Positions 39,235 to 48,743 of a DNA stretch of 64,000 nucleotides are shown here, in pieces. The stretch comes from Ancylobacter mangrovi (lineage in GTDB: Bacteria; Pseudomonadota; Alphaproteobacteria; Rhizobiales; Xanthobacteraceae): contig NZ_JANTHZ010000004.1 in assembly GCF_024752355.1 (NCBI RefSeq), forward strand, positions 269,557 to 333,556, written 5' to 3'. The notes under the pieces were generated by a model. It was not told where the DNA came from and ran no database searches. It worked only from the letters and a program-made list of their open reading frames with translations. The translations under genes and the position numbers were made by a program. Within the stretch, counting starts at the first letter, position 1. The number at the start of each line of letters is the position of its first letter.

Positions 39235-40793
39235 TGACCACGCTACGCCTCAGCCGCCGCACCTTCCTCGCCGGCACCGCCGCCGCCGGCCTTGCCGGCA
39301 GCGTCAACGGCCTGCTGCCCGCCAGCGCCCACGCCGCGAACGCGCCGGCGCGCGGCGGCGTGCTGCGCTATGCGACGCTCGGCCTCGACACCTCCGACCC
39401 GCACCGCCACACCGGCTCCATCGCCGTGCAGCAGATCTATGCCGAGGCGCTGACCTCGATCAGCGACGACGGCTCGGTGAAACCGTTCCTCGCCGAGAGC
39501 TTCGACATCTCCCCGGACGGCAAGACCTACACCTTCACGCTGCGTGAGGGCGTGAAATTCCACAATGGCGACGTGATGAACGCCGAGGACGTGGTCGCCA
39601 ACGTCACCCGCGTGAAGGAGAAGGTGAAGGGCGGCTGGCTTGCCTCCGCCATGAAGCTGGTCGACGACGTCAAAGCGAGCGACACCCGCACCGTCGTCAT
39701 CATCATGCGCGAGCCCTACGCCCCGCTCGTCAACCTGATGAGCGAGCTGTGGATCCTCTCGCCCAGGTCCGAGGGCTGGGACGAGACCATCAAGACCCCG
39801 ATCGGCACCGGCCCGTTCACCTTCGGCGAATGGCAGCCCAAGGTGAAGCTGACCGCGCCGGCCCACACCGCCTACTGGCAGAAGGGCATGCCCTACCTCG
39901 CCGCGATCGAGGCCGACCTGCGCGACGACGCCGACCGCCAGCTTGCGCTGCGCGCCGGCGAGATCGACATCGCCAGCGTGCCGGCCGACATCGCCAAGCA
40001 GCTCGCCAGCGACCCGAACCTGCGCGTCTCGCAGCTCAAGGATGCCGGCTGGTACTTCGTCGCCTTCAACAACCGCAAGCCCCGCGCGCCCTTCGACGAC
40101 GTGCGCGTGCGCAAGGCGATCAGCTACGCGATCGACAAGGCCGCCTTCATCAACTTCGCCTCGGCCGGCACCGGCGTCGTCTCCAACCAGATGGTCGGCC
40201 CCGGCAACCTCTATTTCGACGAGGCGTTGTTCAAGGCCGACCCGCACGCCAAGGCCGACCTCGACAAGGCGAAGGCGCTGCTGAAGGAGGCCGGCGTCGA
40301 CCCGGCCAAGGAGACCATCGAGTTCGTCTCCTGGCAGGAGAGCTACCCGCAGGTCGTGGTGCAGATGGTGCGCAAGCTCGGCTTCAAGGTGAACCATGTC
40401 GCGCTCGACGACATCGGCGCCCAGAAGCGGCTCGGCCAGTACGACTGGGACATGAACTGCATGAGCTCGGGCCCGCGCGCCGACGTGTTCCTGCGCTATG
40501 TCCGCATGATGAGCGACGGCCCGAACCCGGTGCTGTGGGGCGGCGTGCAGGACGCGGACTACGACGCGCTGGTGAAGAAGGCGGTCGCCGAGACCGACCT
40601 CGCCACCCGCCGCCAGCTCTATCTCGACGCCTGGAAGATCGTGATGGACAAGTACTACGTCGTCGCGCTCGGCCTCGACGCCGACCAGATCGTCATCCGC
40701 AAGGACGTGCAGGGCTACGAGCCGGGCTTCACCTGGTCGCCGAACCGGGTGGATGGCGGCGTCGCCCAGACCTGGCTCGCGGGCCGGTCGTGA
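39234..40793 (+). CDS. Peptide-type ABC transporter substrate-binding protein
   Basis: A 519-residue family 5 (OppA/DppA-like) binding protein. A twin-arginine signal (SRRTFLAGTAAAGL, residues ~6-19) with cleavage near AHAAN suggests Tat export. The family start segment RYATLGLDTSDPH, the mid-domain PIGTGPFTFGEW and the C-terminal region WSPNRVDGG are present. This family binds peptides, nickel, opines and other polar solutes. Sharing an operon with two phosphoryl hydrolases suggests a phosphonate or phosphono-compound as ligand; no classical PhnCDE system is here. Confidence 0.9.
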   Translation: MTTLRLSRRTFLAGTAAAGLAGSVNGLLPASAHAANAPARGGVLRYATLGLDTSDPHRHTGSIAVQQIYAEALTSISDDGSVKPFLAESFDISPDGKTYTFTLREGVKFHNGDVMNAEDVVANVTRVKEKVKGGWLASAMKLVDDVKASDTRTVVIIMREPYAPLVNLMSELWILSPRSEGWDETIKTPIGTGPFTFGEWQPKVKLTAPAHTAYWQKGMPYLAAIEADLRDDADRQLALRAGEIDIASVPADIAKQLASDPNLRVSQLKDAGWYFVAFNNRKPRAPFDDVRVRKAISYAIDKAAFINFASAGTGVVSNQMVGPGNLYFDEALFKADPHAKADLDKAKALLKEAGVDPAKETIEFVSWQESYPQVVVQMVRKLGFKVNHVALDDIGAQKRLGQYDWDMNCMSSGPRADVFLRYVRMMSDGPNPVLWGGVQDADYDALVKKAVAETDLATRRQLYLDAWKIVMDKYYVVALGLDADQIVIRKDVQGYEPGFTWSPNRVDGGVAQTWLAGRS

Positions 40794-41653
40794 CCCTCGC
40801 GCTGCCCTCCGAGGCACGCGGCACGGTGCGCCGGGGGATCTCCCCGCGCACCGCGCTCGCCGCGCTCGCGCTGGCGCTGATCGTCGCGCTGGCGCTCGCC
40901 GCGCCGCTGATCGCGCCGTTCGACCCGCTGGACCAGGACCTGCTGGCGCTGAACATGCCGCCGGGGCCGGCGCACTGGCTCGGCACCGACCATATGGGGC
41001 GCGACGTGTTCTCCCGCCTCGTCATTGGCGCGCGCACGACGCTGATCGTGGGTTTCGGCGGCGCGCTGGTCGCCTTCGCGCTCGGGGCCGGGTTCGGCCT
41101 CGTCGCGCTCTCCTTCGGGCGCTGGGCGGAAGCGGCGATGTTCGCCGTCATCGACCTCGTGCGCGCCCTGCCGGACGTGCTGCTGGCGCTGCTGCTCATC
41201 GTCGCGCTGGGGGCGGGCGCAGGGCCGGTGGTGATCGCGCTCGGCATCGCCTTCGCCCCCTTCTTCGCCTATGTGGCGCGGGCGACCTTTCACCGCGAGA
41301 GCGTGAAGGACTACGTGGCGGCGGCGAGGCTGTTCGGCGGCGGCCGGCTGCATGTGCTGCGCCTGCACCTCGCGCCGAACCTCGCCGGCGGCCTTGTCAC
41401 CCAGGCGGCGATCCTGCTGCCGCGCTGCGTGGTGACCGAATCGGTGCTGAGCTTTCTCGGCCTCGGCTCCTCGCCGGACGCGCCGACCTGGGGCCGCATG
41501 GTGGCGGATGCCAGCCGCTACATCGAGGTGTCGCCGCACGCGATCCTCGCCCCGGTGATCGCCATCATCGTGCTCACCCTCTCGCTGTCCATCCTCGGCG
41601 AGGCGGTCCGGCGCGGGCTCGACCCGCTGCGCGAGATGCGGGGGGGCATGTGA
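40790..41653 (+). CDS. Peptide-type ABC transporter permease (DppC-like)
   Basis: A 287-residue inner-membrane permease, family DppC/OppC. Six membrane segments; the short N-terminal cytoplasmic part leads to the hydrophobic ISPRTALAALALALIVALAL. The HWLGTDHMGRDVFSRL motif is diagnostic, and the EAA-type loop sits near VAAARLFGGGRL. Start is GTG 40790, overlapping the SBP stop as GTGA. Pairs with the next permease. The DppC gene here precedes the DppB gene, the reverse of the common order. Confidence 0.9.
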   Translation: MTLALPSEARGTVRRGISPRTALAALALALIVALALAAPLIAPFDPLDQDLLALNMPPGPAHWLGTDHMGRDVFSRLVIGARTTLIVGFGGALVAFALGAGFGLVALSFGRWAEAAMFAVIDLVRALPDVLLALLLIVALGAGAGPVVIALGIAFAPFFAYVARATFHRESVKDYVAAARLFGGGRLHVLRLHLAPNLAGGLVTQAAILLPRCVVTESVLSFLGLGSSPDAPTWGRMVADASRYIEVSPHAILAPVIAIIVLTLSLSILGEAVRRGLDPLREMRGGM

Positions 41654-42603
41654 TGGCCGCCGTCACGCTTTCCCGTGCATTTCCCCGCCTTCTCGCCCGC
41701 CTGCTGCCGGTCGGACTCGCGCTGGCGCGCATGGCCGCGCAGGCGGTGGGGATCGTGGTGATCGTGTTCCTGCTCGCCCGCCTCATTCCCGGCGACGCGG
41801 TCGACGTGAAGGGGCTGGAGGGCGACCTGACCGCCGCCCAACAGAGCGAACTGCGCCACCAGCTCGGCCTCGACCGGCCGGTCGCCGAGCAGATGGCGGC
41901 CTGGAGCTGGCGCGCGCTGCACGGCAACTTCGGCGATTCCATCCGCTTCGGCCGGCCGGTCTCCGGCATGCTGGCGACCGCGGTGCCGGAGACGCTGCTG
42001 TTCACCGGGCTCAGCTTCGCCTTCGGGCTGCTGCTCGCGGCCGGGGTCGCGGTCGGCGCCGTGACCACCGGCAACCCGGTGCTGCGGGGGCTGGTGAACT
42101 TCTTCAACGTCTGGTCGGTGGCACTCCCCACCTTCTGCGTCGGCGTGGTCGGCATCCTCGTCTTCTCGATTTGGCTGAACTGGCTGCCGGTGTTCGGCTC
42201 GCTGGTGCTGCCGGTGATCATCATCGGCATCGACAGCGCCGGGCTGATCGTGAAGCCGCTCTATGAGGAGCTCGCCGAGGCGGCGACCTCCGCCCATGTG
42301 CGCACCGCCCGCGCCAAGGGGCTGCCGGGCTGGCGCGTCACGCTGCGCCACCTGCTGCCCACCGCCGTGCCGGTGACGCTGGCGCTCTCCGGCCTCGTGC
42401 TCACCAGCCTCGTCGCCGGCACCATCACCATGGAGGTGCTGTTCGGCCTGCCGGGCATCGGCAGCCTGATGCTGAACGCGATCCACGGCCGCGACTACCC
42501 GGTGATCCAGGCCACCATCGTCGTCGTCGCGGTGGCGCTGGTGGCGATGAACGCCGCGACCGACCTGCTGCATCGCCTGATCGATCCCCGCATGTCCTCG
42601 TGA
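41653..42603 (+). CDS. Peptide-type ABC transporter permease (DppB-like)
   Basis: A 316-residue permease, DppB/OppB type, with about six membrane segments. Motifs: ARLIPGDAVD in the N-terminal loop, RHQLGLDRPV, ALHGNFGDSIRFGRPV, and the EAA loop HVRTARAKGLPGWRV. It overlaps the previous gene by one base (TGATG) and is 10 bases from the ATPase gene. With the previous gene it forms the membrane channel of the importer. Confidence 0.9.
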   Translation: MAAVTLSRAFPRLLARLLPVGLALARMAAQAVGIVVIVFLLARLIPGDAVDVKGLEGDLTAAQQSELRHQLGLDRPVAEQMAAWSWRALHGNFGDSIRFGRPVSGMLATAVPETLLFTGLSFAFGLLLAAGVAVGAVTTGNPVLRGLVNFFNVWSVALPTFCVGVVGILVFSIWLNWLPVFGSLVLPVIIIGIDSAGLIVKPLYEELAEAATSAHVRTARAKGLPGWRVTLRHLLPTAVPVTLALSGLVLTSLVAGTITMEVLFGLPGIGSLMLNAIHGRDYPVIQATIVVVAVALVAMNAATDLLHRLIDPRMSS

Positions 42604-42613
42604 GAAGGCGGCC

Positions 42614-44251
42614 ATGAACGTCCAAGTCAGCCTGAACACGCCGGCCAAGAAGGCCCCCCCGGCTCCCGCGCCGCTGCTCTCGCTGCGCAACCTCGTGATC
42701 GCCAAGGCCGGGCGCCGGCTGGTCGACGGCGTCTCGCTCGAGATCGCGGCCGGGCGCACCCTGGCGGTGATCGGCGAATCGGGCTCGGGCAAGTCGCTGA
42801 CCGCGCTCGCCCTGCTCGGCCTGCTGCCCGAGGGGCTCGACATCGACGAGGCGACCCGCATCGCCGTCGACGGGCGCGAGCTCGGCCCGCGCGACGAGCG
42901 CGGCTGGCGGGCGCTGCGCGGGCGGCGCATCGCCATGGTGTTCCAGGACCCGATGGCCTGCCTCAACCCGTTCATGCGGGTCGGCGACCAGATCGACGAG
43001 GCGCTGAGGCGCGCCGGCATCGCCTCCCGCACCGAGCGCCGGCAGCGCACGGCCGAGCGCCTCGCCGAGGTCGAGCTGCCCGCGCCGGAAACGCTGGCGC
43101 GGCGCTACCCGCACGAGCTTTCCGGCGGCCAGCAGCAGCGGGTGATGATCGCCATGGCGCTCGCCGGCGCGCCCGACCTGCTGATCGCCGACGAGCCCAC
43201 CAGCGCCCTCGACGCCAGCGTGCAGGCGGAAATCGTGGCGCTGCTGGCGCGGCTGCAGGCGCGCCGCGGGCTCGCCCTGCTGATCATCACGCACGACCTC
43301 TCGGTGGCGGGCGCGCTCGCGCACGAGGTAGCCGTGATGCAGCGCGGGCGGGTCGTCGAGGCGGGACCGGCGGCCGAGGTGCTCGTCCGGCCGCGCGATC
43401 CCTATACGGCGCGCCTCGTCGGCGCGCGCCGGCGCCTCGACGAGGTCGCCCCCCACCGGCCCGACGCCGGCGGCGTGATCGTCGAGGCCGAGGGGCTGTG
43501 CGTGGACTATGCCGCGCGGCGCCTGTTCGGCGCGCCGCACCGGGCGGTGCACGAGGCCGCGCTCTCCCTCGTGCCGGGCCGGACGGTCGGCCTGCTCGGC
43601 GAATCCGGGTCCGGCAAGAGCACGCTCGCGGCGGCGCTTGCCGGGCTGCGCCCGCTCAGCGCCGGGCGGGTGCGCCTGCTCGGCCACGAGGTGGTGCCCG
43701 GCGGCCGGCCGCTGCCGCGCACGCTGCGGCGCCAGTGCCAGATGGTGTTCCAGAATCCCTATGGCGCGCTCAACCCGCGCCTGACCATCGGCTGGGCGCT
43801 GGCCGAGCCGCTGGCGCTGATGGGCGTGCCGGCCCGCGAGCGCGAGGCTCGAATCGCCCTCGCGCTGAAGGAGGTCGGGCTGGAGCACGAGCATGCCGCC
43901 CGCTTTCCCCACCAGCTCTCCGGCGGCCAGCGCCAGCGCGCCTGCATCGCCCGGGCACTGCTGTGCGAGCCGCGTGTGCTGATCTGCGACGAGGTGATCT
44001 CCGCCCTCGACATGAGCGTGAAGGTGCAGATCCTCGACCTGCTGCGGCGGCTGCAGCAGGAGCGCGGCTTCGCCATGCTGTTCGTCGGCCACGACATCGA
44101 GGCGGTGCGCTGGATCGCCGACGAGGTGCTGGTGATGAACCGGGGCCGGATCGTCGAGCGCTGCGCCGCCGACGCGCTCGACGAGGCGCATGTGCGCGAC
44201 CCCTATACGCAGCGCCTGCTGGCCTCCCGGCTGCTGCCGCGCGCGGCGTGA
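42614..44251 (+). CDS. Fused double ABC ATPase (DppD-DppF type)
   Basis: A 545-residue ATPase with two complete nucleotide-binding domains fused, as in YejF-like proteins. First half: Walker A GESGSGKSLTAL, signature LSGGQQQR, Walker B LLIADEPTSALD. Second half: Walker A GESGSGKSTLAA, signature LSGGQRQR, Walker B VLICDEVISALD (the usual EPT is EVI here). The C-terminal oligopeptide-ABC extensions RPRDPYTARL and VRDPYTQRLL follow each half. It powers the transporter; last gene of the operon. Confidence 0.92.
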   Translation: MNVQVSLNTPAKKAPPAPAPLLSLRNLVIAKAGRRLVDGVSLEIAAGRTLAVIGESGSGKSLTALALLGLLPEGLDIDEATRIAVDGRELGPRDERGWRALRGRRIAMVFQDPMACLNPFMRVGDQIDEALRRAGIASRTERRQRTAERLAEVELPAPETLARRYPHELSGGQQQRVMIAMALAGAPDLLIADEPTSALDASVQAEIVALLARLQARRGLALLIITHDLSVAGALAHEVAVMQRGRVVEAGPAAEVLVRPRDPYTARLVGARRRLDEVAPHRPDAGGVIVEAEGLCVDYAARRLFGAPHRAVHEAALSLVPGRTVGLLGESGSGKSTLAAALAGLRPLSAGRVRLLGHEVVPGGRPLPRTLRRQCQMVFQNPYGALNPRLTIGWALAEPLALMGVPAREREARIALALKEVGLEHEHAARFPHQLSGGQRQRACIARALLCEPRVLICDEVISALDMSVKVQILDLLRRLQQERGFAMLFVGHDIEAVRWIADEVLVMNRGRIVERCAADALDEAHVRDPYTQRLLASRLLPRAA

Positions 44252-44643
44252 GGCGGCGCCTCCAGCACCGGATACCTTCCGGACAGGGTCAGTGCATGAC
44301 CTCGCCATGGATGCCGTGCCGCCGGGAAGATGAGGATGGCCGCGCCGGCGCCCATACCAAGTTGTATTGTGCAACCCGATACAACTTACAGGCTACTTCT
44401 TGCCATTCCCACCCGATCTCTACGTCACATCGGGCGTTCGCCAACCGCGCGGACAGTGAACGCGCGTGCATGTCCTTGCGAATATAGATGGTCTTTTCGT
44501 AACGGCCGTGCTCTGACTTACAGCCCTCCCGACGCACAGCTGGCGGCGGTGGGCCGCGAGAAGCCGGCGGCCGGCCTGACGGGGGCGGAGGAATACTGGC
44601 TTCGTCATTCGGACTGGCGTCCGCCTGTAACGGGAGGCAATTC
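44252..44643. other. Intergenic region after the phosphonate operon, holding an inverted repeat
   Basis: No gene seen in 392 bases. A perfect 9-bp inverted repeat AAGTTGTAT (44359-44367) / ATACAACTT (44379-44387) with an 11-base spacer stands out. There is no T tract, so it is not a simple terminator; TTGTAT/ATACAA half-sites recall GntR-type operators. The promoter of the lipoprotein gene probably lies at the right end. Confidence 0.4.
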
Positions 44644-44901
44644 ATGCTCAGGATCATCACCATCGCCGCGCTCGGCATCGCGCTCGCCGGCTGCACCACC
44701 ACCGAGCGCCGCGCCGGCACCGGCGCGCTGATCGGCGGCGGCGCCGGCGCCATCATCGGCGGCATCGCCGGCGGCGGCTCGGGTGCGGCCATCGGCGCGG
44801 GCGTGGGCGCCGCGACCGGCGCGGTGGTCGGTGCCGCGACGGCGCCGCGCGAGTGCTGGAGCCGCGACCGCTGGGGCAACCCGATCCGCGTGCGCTGCTG
44901 A
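44644..44901 (+). CDS. Glycine-zipper lipoprotein
   Basis: An 85-residue lipoprotein. The signal is MLRIITIAALGIALAGC with lipobox LAGC at residues 14-17. After TTTERRAGTG come repeated GxxxG motifs (ALIGGGAGAIIGGIAGG and GAAIGAGVGAATGAVVG), a glycine-zipper membrane hairpin, and a C-terminal ECWSRDRWGNPIRVRC with two Cys. It resembles YMGG/OsmB-like outer-membrane lipoproteins of the cell envelope. Preceded by GGGAGG, monocistronic with its own terminator. Confidence 0.82.
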   Translation: MLRIITIAALGIALAGCTTTERRAGTGALIGGGAGAIIGGIAGGGSGAAIGAGVGAATGAVVGAATAPRECWSRDRWGNPIRVRC

Positions 44902-44950
44902 CCGTCTCGCCGGGGCATGTCCCCGGCGGATCGTTCCTGACCGATCCCAT

Positions 44951-44984
44951 AGCCGCGATGGCCCGACCGGCCGTCGCGGCTTTT
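44951..44984 (+). terminator. Terminator after the lipoprotein gene
   Basis: AGCCGCGA (44951-44958) / TCGCGGCT (44974-44981) with inner GGCC pairing, followed by TTT. The next gene converges on it. Confidence 0.75.
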
Positions 44985-45023
44985 GCTTGAGGGCCGCGCC
45001 CCAGGGTGGACTGCCGGCGTGAC

Positions 45024-46484
45024 CTAGTGGCCGATGCCGTCGGCGATGCGCTCGATCATGTAGGGGAAGAACGGGTTCGACGACATGCGCACCAGCGCGT
45101 CGAGATTGACGATCAGCGCTCCGCGCTCGCCCCGCACCGCCATCGCGCCGAGCTCCAGCCCGTAATTCTGCGTCGGGTCGGGGTCCGAGCCGTAGAGCGA
45201 ATCGTCCGGCGGGAAGGGCAGCGCGACGTGGGACAGCGAATACACGTCGCGCGGATAGGTAAGCCCCAGCGGCCGCGAGGTCTCCTGCGTCTGCCCCGCT
45301 TCCACCGTGCGCTCCACCACCTGGTCGGTGGCGGCGTCCTCATTGGTGACCACGGTGCTGCGGAAAGCGCGCGGCGCGGCCGGCAGGGTGCGCAGCAGCG
45401 CCGAATAGGACGTGGCGCGCAGCAGCGGCCCAAGCTTGGTGTTGCGGTTGATGTCGAACAGCACCAGCTCGCTGCCATTGGCCGGCAGGCGGGAATAGAA
45501 GGCGTCGACGATCGCCCGGGTGGAGACGGTGAAGTCCATCACCGACTGGAAGGTGAGCGCGGGCGACAGCTCGCCCAGCCGGCCGGACGCCGCATGGGCG
45601 GCGATCGCGCCCTGCAGCGCCTGGGTGAGCTGATAGGACTGCACCGCCCCGTTCACCGGGAAGGAGTTGTACTTGAACGGGTTGAACTCGGGGATGATGC
45701 CGAGCCACGCCGCCTTGGCGAAGGCCGGCAGCAGCGCGGGCAGCCCGGCGAACCCGGCGAAGCGCGCGAAGCGGGTGATGCCGATCATGGGCGAGATCAG
45801 CACCAGCCGCGAAGGCCGCGCCATCGCGGCATCGTCCAGCGCGTCGAGCGCGTATTTCAGCGCCAGCGCTCCACCATTCGAGAAGCCGACGATCTCCAGC
45901 GGCTTGCCCGGCGCGCGGGCGGCGGCCTCGCGCACGGCAAGGCGCGTCGCCGCCAGCCAGTCCTCCCACTCGACCTCGGCGAGGCCCGCCGGCACGGTGC
46001 CGTGCCCGGGCAGGCGCGGCGCTACCACCACGAAGCCGGCGTCGCGGTAGACCCGGCCGACATGGCGCAGGCTGTAGGGTGAATCGGTCAGCCCGTGCAG
46101 CAGCACCACCGCGCCCTTGGGCTCGCCCTCGGGCACCAGCTCGTAGGAGCGGTTCCAGTCGTGCGAGAGGTGCGGGGGATAGACCGCGCTGCCCTCGAAA
46201 TAGCGGTTGGAGGGAACGCGCTCGTCCTCGGGCAGCTTCTGCACCACCTCGCGGCGGACTTCCTCGAAGATCCCCTCCTCGCGCGCGAGATAGCCGGCCC
46301 AGTCGCCCTGGTCCATCTCCTCGACGGTGAGTTCCTGCGGGATGAAGGTGTGCCACGGCTCGAGCGGGGCGCCGCTGCTCGCGAACCAGATGCGCGCCCC
46401 GAGGAAGCCGATCCCCAGCAGCACCACCCCGAAGATCGCCCAGCGGGCGAGACGGCGCATGCCGCGGCCGAGACGACGAAACAT
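45024..46484 (-). CDS. Membrane-anchored alpha/beta hydrolase
   Basis: A 486-residue protein with one N-terminal membrane segment (residues ~14-36, WAIFGVVLLGIGFLGARIWF) and a serine hydrolase domain. The lid/oxyanion segment VVLLHGLTDSPYSLRH and nucleophile elbow VGFSNGGALAL are clear; the His may be in YSLSHVALPF. A conserved helix-rich N-terminal part (ELTVEEMDQGDWAGYLAREE) precedes the catalytic domain. Lysophospholipase-like (Serine aminopeptidase S33 fold). It lies 81 bases downstream of fabI, in the same direction, so it may join the fatty-acid operon. Substrate unknown. Confidence 0.8.
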   Translation of the reverse strand: MFRRLGRGMRRLARWAIFGVVLLGIGFLGARIWFASSGAPLEPWHTFIPQELTVEEMDQGDWAGYLAREEGIFEEVRREVVQKLPEDERVPSNRYFEGSAVYPPHLSHDWNRSYELVPEGEPKGAVVLLHGLTDSPYSLRHVGRVYRDAGFVVVAPRLPGHGTVPAGLAEVEWEDWLAATRLAVREAAARAPGKPLEIVGFSNGGALALKYALDALDDAAMARPSRLVLISPMIGITRFARFAGFAGLPALLPAFAKAAWLGIIPEFNPFKYNSFPVNGAVQSYQLTQALQGAIAAHAASGRLGELSPALTFQSVMDFTVSTRAIVDAFYSRLPANGSELVLFDINRNTKLGPLLRATSYSALLRTLPAAPRAFRSTVVTNEDAATDQVVERTVEAGQTQETSRPLGLTYPRDVYSLSHVALPFPPDDSLYGSDPDPTQNYGLELGAMAVRGERGALIVNLDALVRMSSNPFFPYMIERIADGIGH

Positions 46485-46565
46485 CAGGCTTCCCCTCCGC
46501 CCGCGGCGTGGGGCACCCCTGCCCGGCAGCGCCGCCCCCTTGGCGCCCTGAAGGGGCGCCGGTCG

Positions 46566-47399
46566 CTATTCCGCGGCGGCGATCCCGCCGGTCTCCACCG
46601 CGTCCTCGATCGCCTTGAGCGCGTCGGGATGCGGCATGGAGATGATGTTGTAGCCGGAATCGACGAAATGCACTTCGCCGGTGACGCCGGAGGAGAGATC
46701 GGAGAGCAGGTAGAGCGCGGCCCCGCCCACCTCGTCGATGCTTACCGTGCGGCGCAGCGGGGCGTGGCGCTTCTGATAGTTGAACATCAGCCGCGCATCG
46801 CCGATGCCCGCCCCGGCGAGGGTGCGGATCGGGCCGGCGGAGATGGCGTTGACGCGGATACCCTGCGGCCCGTAATCGGCCGCGAGATAGCGCATGCTCG
46901 CCTCCAGCGCCGCCTTGGCGACCCCCATCACGTTGTAGTTCGGCATGACCCGGGTCGAGCCGCCATAGGTGAGGGTGATGAGCGAGCCGCCCGCTGGCAT
47001 CAGCGCCGAGGCGCGCTTGGCGAGCTCGGTGAAGGAGAAGCAGGAGATCACCATGGTGCGCGTGAAGTTGGCGCGGCTGGTGTCGGCGTAGCGGCCCTTG
47101 AGCTCGTTCTTGTCGGAGAAGCCGATGGCGTGGACCAGGAAGTCCAGCGTCCCCCACTTCTCCTTCAGCGCGGCGAACACGGCGTCGACCGAGGCGAGAT
47201 CCTCGACGTCGCAGGCCAGCACGGTGTCGCTGCCGAGACTCTCCGCCAGCGGCTTGACCCGCCGGCCCAGCGCCTCGCCCTGATAGGTGAAGGCGAGCTC
47301 GGCGCCCTGCGCCGCCAGAGCCCTGGCAATGCCCCAGGCAATGGAATGGTCGTTCGCGACACCCATAACCAGGCCGCGCTTGCCCTTCATCAGGCTCAT
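46566..47399 (-). CDS. fabI: Enoyl-ACP reductase (NADH), FabI
   Basis: A 277-residue short-chain dehydrogenase-type enoyl-ACP reductase. The FabI start MKGKRGLVMGVANDHSIAWG and the catalytic Tyr-x6-Lys in NYNVMGVAK identify it. It completes the last step of type II fatty-acid elongation. Third gene after fabA and fabB, 30 bases behind fabB. Alternative starts: residue 1 MSLMKG or MKGKRG four residues on. A 7-bp hairpin GGCGCCC/GGGCGCC (46542-46560) follows the stop. Confidence 0.95.
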   Translation of the reverse strand: MSLMKGKRGLVMGVANDHSIAWGIARALAAQGAELAFTYQGEALGRRVKPLAESLGSDTVLACDVEDLASVDAVFAALKEKWGTLDFLVHAIGFSDKNELKGRYADTSRANFTRTMVISCFSFTELAKRASALMPAGGSLITLTYGGSTRVMPNYNVMGVAKAALEASMRYLAADYGPQGIRVNAISAGPIRTLAGAGIGDARLMFNYQKRHAPLRRTVSIDEVGGAALYLLSDLSSGVTGEVHFVDSGYNIISMPHPDALKAIEDAVETGGIAAAE

Positions 47400-47429
47400 G
47401 CCGCTGTTCCTTTCGCCGCGTCGACGGGC

Positions 47430-48650
47430 TCACGCATCCGGATGCTGGAGCACCAGGACCGCGTTGGCACCACCGAAGCCGAAGCCGTTCGACAGCACCC
47501 GGCCGAGCTTCGCATTGTCGATGCGCTCGCGCGGGATCGGCATGTCGGCGAAGGCCGGATCGAGTTCCTCGATATGCGCGCTGGCGGCGATGAAGCCGTT
47601 CTGCATCATCAGGATGGAGTAGATCGCCTCGTGCACCCCGGTCGCGCCCTGCGAGTGGCCGGTCAGCGCCTTGGTGGCGGAAATGGGCGGGCACTTGTCG
47701 CCGAACACCTCGCGGATCGCCTCGATCTCCTTGAGATCGCCGATCGGCGTCGAGGTGGCGTGCGGGTTGATGTAGTCGATCGGCCCCTTCACCGAGGCGA
47801 GCGCCTGGCGCATCGCCCGCGCCCCGCCCTCGCCCGAGGGGGCGACCATGTCGGCGCCGTCCGAGGTGGTGCCGTAGCCGACGATCTCGGCATAGATGCG
47901 CGCCCCGCGCGCCCGCGCATGCTCCAGCTCCTCGAGCACCAGCACGCCGGCGCCGCCGGAGATCACGAAGCCGTCGCGGTTCTTGTCATAGGGGCGGGAG
48001 GCGACGGCCGGGCGGTCGTTGAAGTCCGAGGACATCGCGCCCATGGCGTCGAACAGGCAGGACAGCGTCCAGTCGAGATCCTCGCAGCCGCCGGCGAACA
48101 TGATGTCCTGCTTGCCGTACTGGATCATCTCGGCGGCGTTGCCGATGCAGATGTTGGTGGTCGCGCAGGCGGCCGAGATGGAATAGCTCGCGCCCTTGAT
48201 CTTGAACCAGGTCGACAGCGTCGCCGAGGCGGTCGAGCCCATCGCCTTGGGCACCGCGAACGGGCCGATCTTCTTCGGGCTACCGGTGCGCCGCGTGGTG
48301 TCCGCGGCCTCGACGATGGTGCGGGTCGAGGAGCCGCCCGAGCCCATGACGAGGCCGGTGCGCTCGTTCGAGATCTCGTGCGCCTCGAGGCCGGCGTCGC
48401 GGATCGCCTGGTCCATCGCGACGTGGTTCCACGCCGTGCCGCCGCCGTGGAAGCGCATGGCCCGGCGGTCGACGATGGCGCTGGCGTCGAGCTGCGGCGC
48501 GCCGTGGACCTGGCTGCGGAAACCATGCTCGACATAGCTGTCGGACCGGCTGATCCCGCTCTTGCCCTCGTGCAGCGAGGCCAGGACCTCCTGGGTGGAG
48601 TTGCCGATCGACGAGACGATGCCCATTCCGGTGACGACGACGCGGCGCAT
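47430..48650 (-). CDS. fabB: 3-oxoacyl-ACP synthase I
   Basis: A 406-residue ketosynthase. Catalytic Cys in [14 protein letters not shown], then the two His in [11 protein letters not shown] and [11 protein letters not shown], as in KAS I. The ATG at 48650 gives [16 protein letters not shown], the family start. Companion of fabA; together they make unsaturated fatty acids by elongating cis-3-decenoyl-ACP. Gap of 93 bases to fabA. Length is normal for FabB (about 405). Confidence 0.95.
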   Translation of the reverse strand: MRRVVVTGMGIVSSIGNSTQEVLASLHEGKSGISRSDSYVEHGFRSQVHGAPQLDASAIVDRRAMRFHGGGTAWNHVAMDQAIRDAGLEAHEISNERTGLVMGSGGSSTRTIVEAADTTRRTGSPKKIGPFAVPKAMGSTASATLSTWFKIKGASYSISAACATTNICIGNAAEMIQYGKQDIMFAGGCEDLDWTLSCLFDAMGAMSSDFNDRPAVASRPYDKNRDGFVISGGAGVLVLEELEHARARGARIYAEIVGYGTTSDGADMVAPSGEGGARAMRQALASVKGPIDYINPHATSTPIGDLKEIEAIREVFGDKCPPISATKALTGHSQGATGVHEAIYSILMMQNGFIAASAHIEELDPAFADMPIPRERIDNAKLGRVLSNGFGFGGANAVLVLQHPDA

Positions 48651-48743
48651 AGGCTTCCTTTCCTTCAAAGCCCGCGAGATGGCCTCGCAGGCGGCACTTC
48701 GCAAGGGCGACACGAGAGCGGCAGATGCCCGGTGGCGGCCCGG

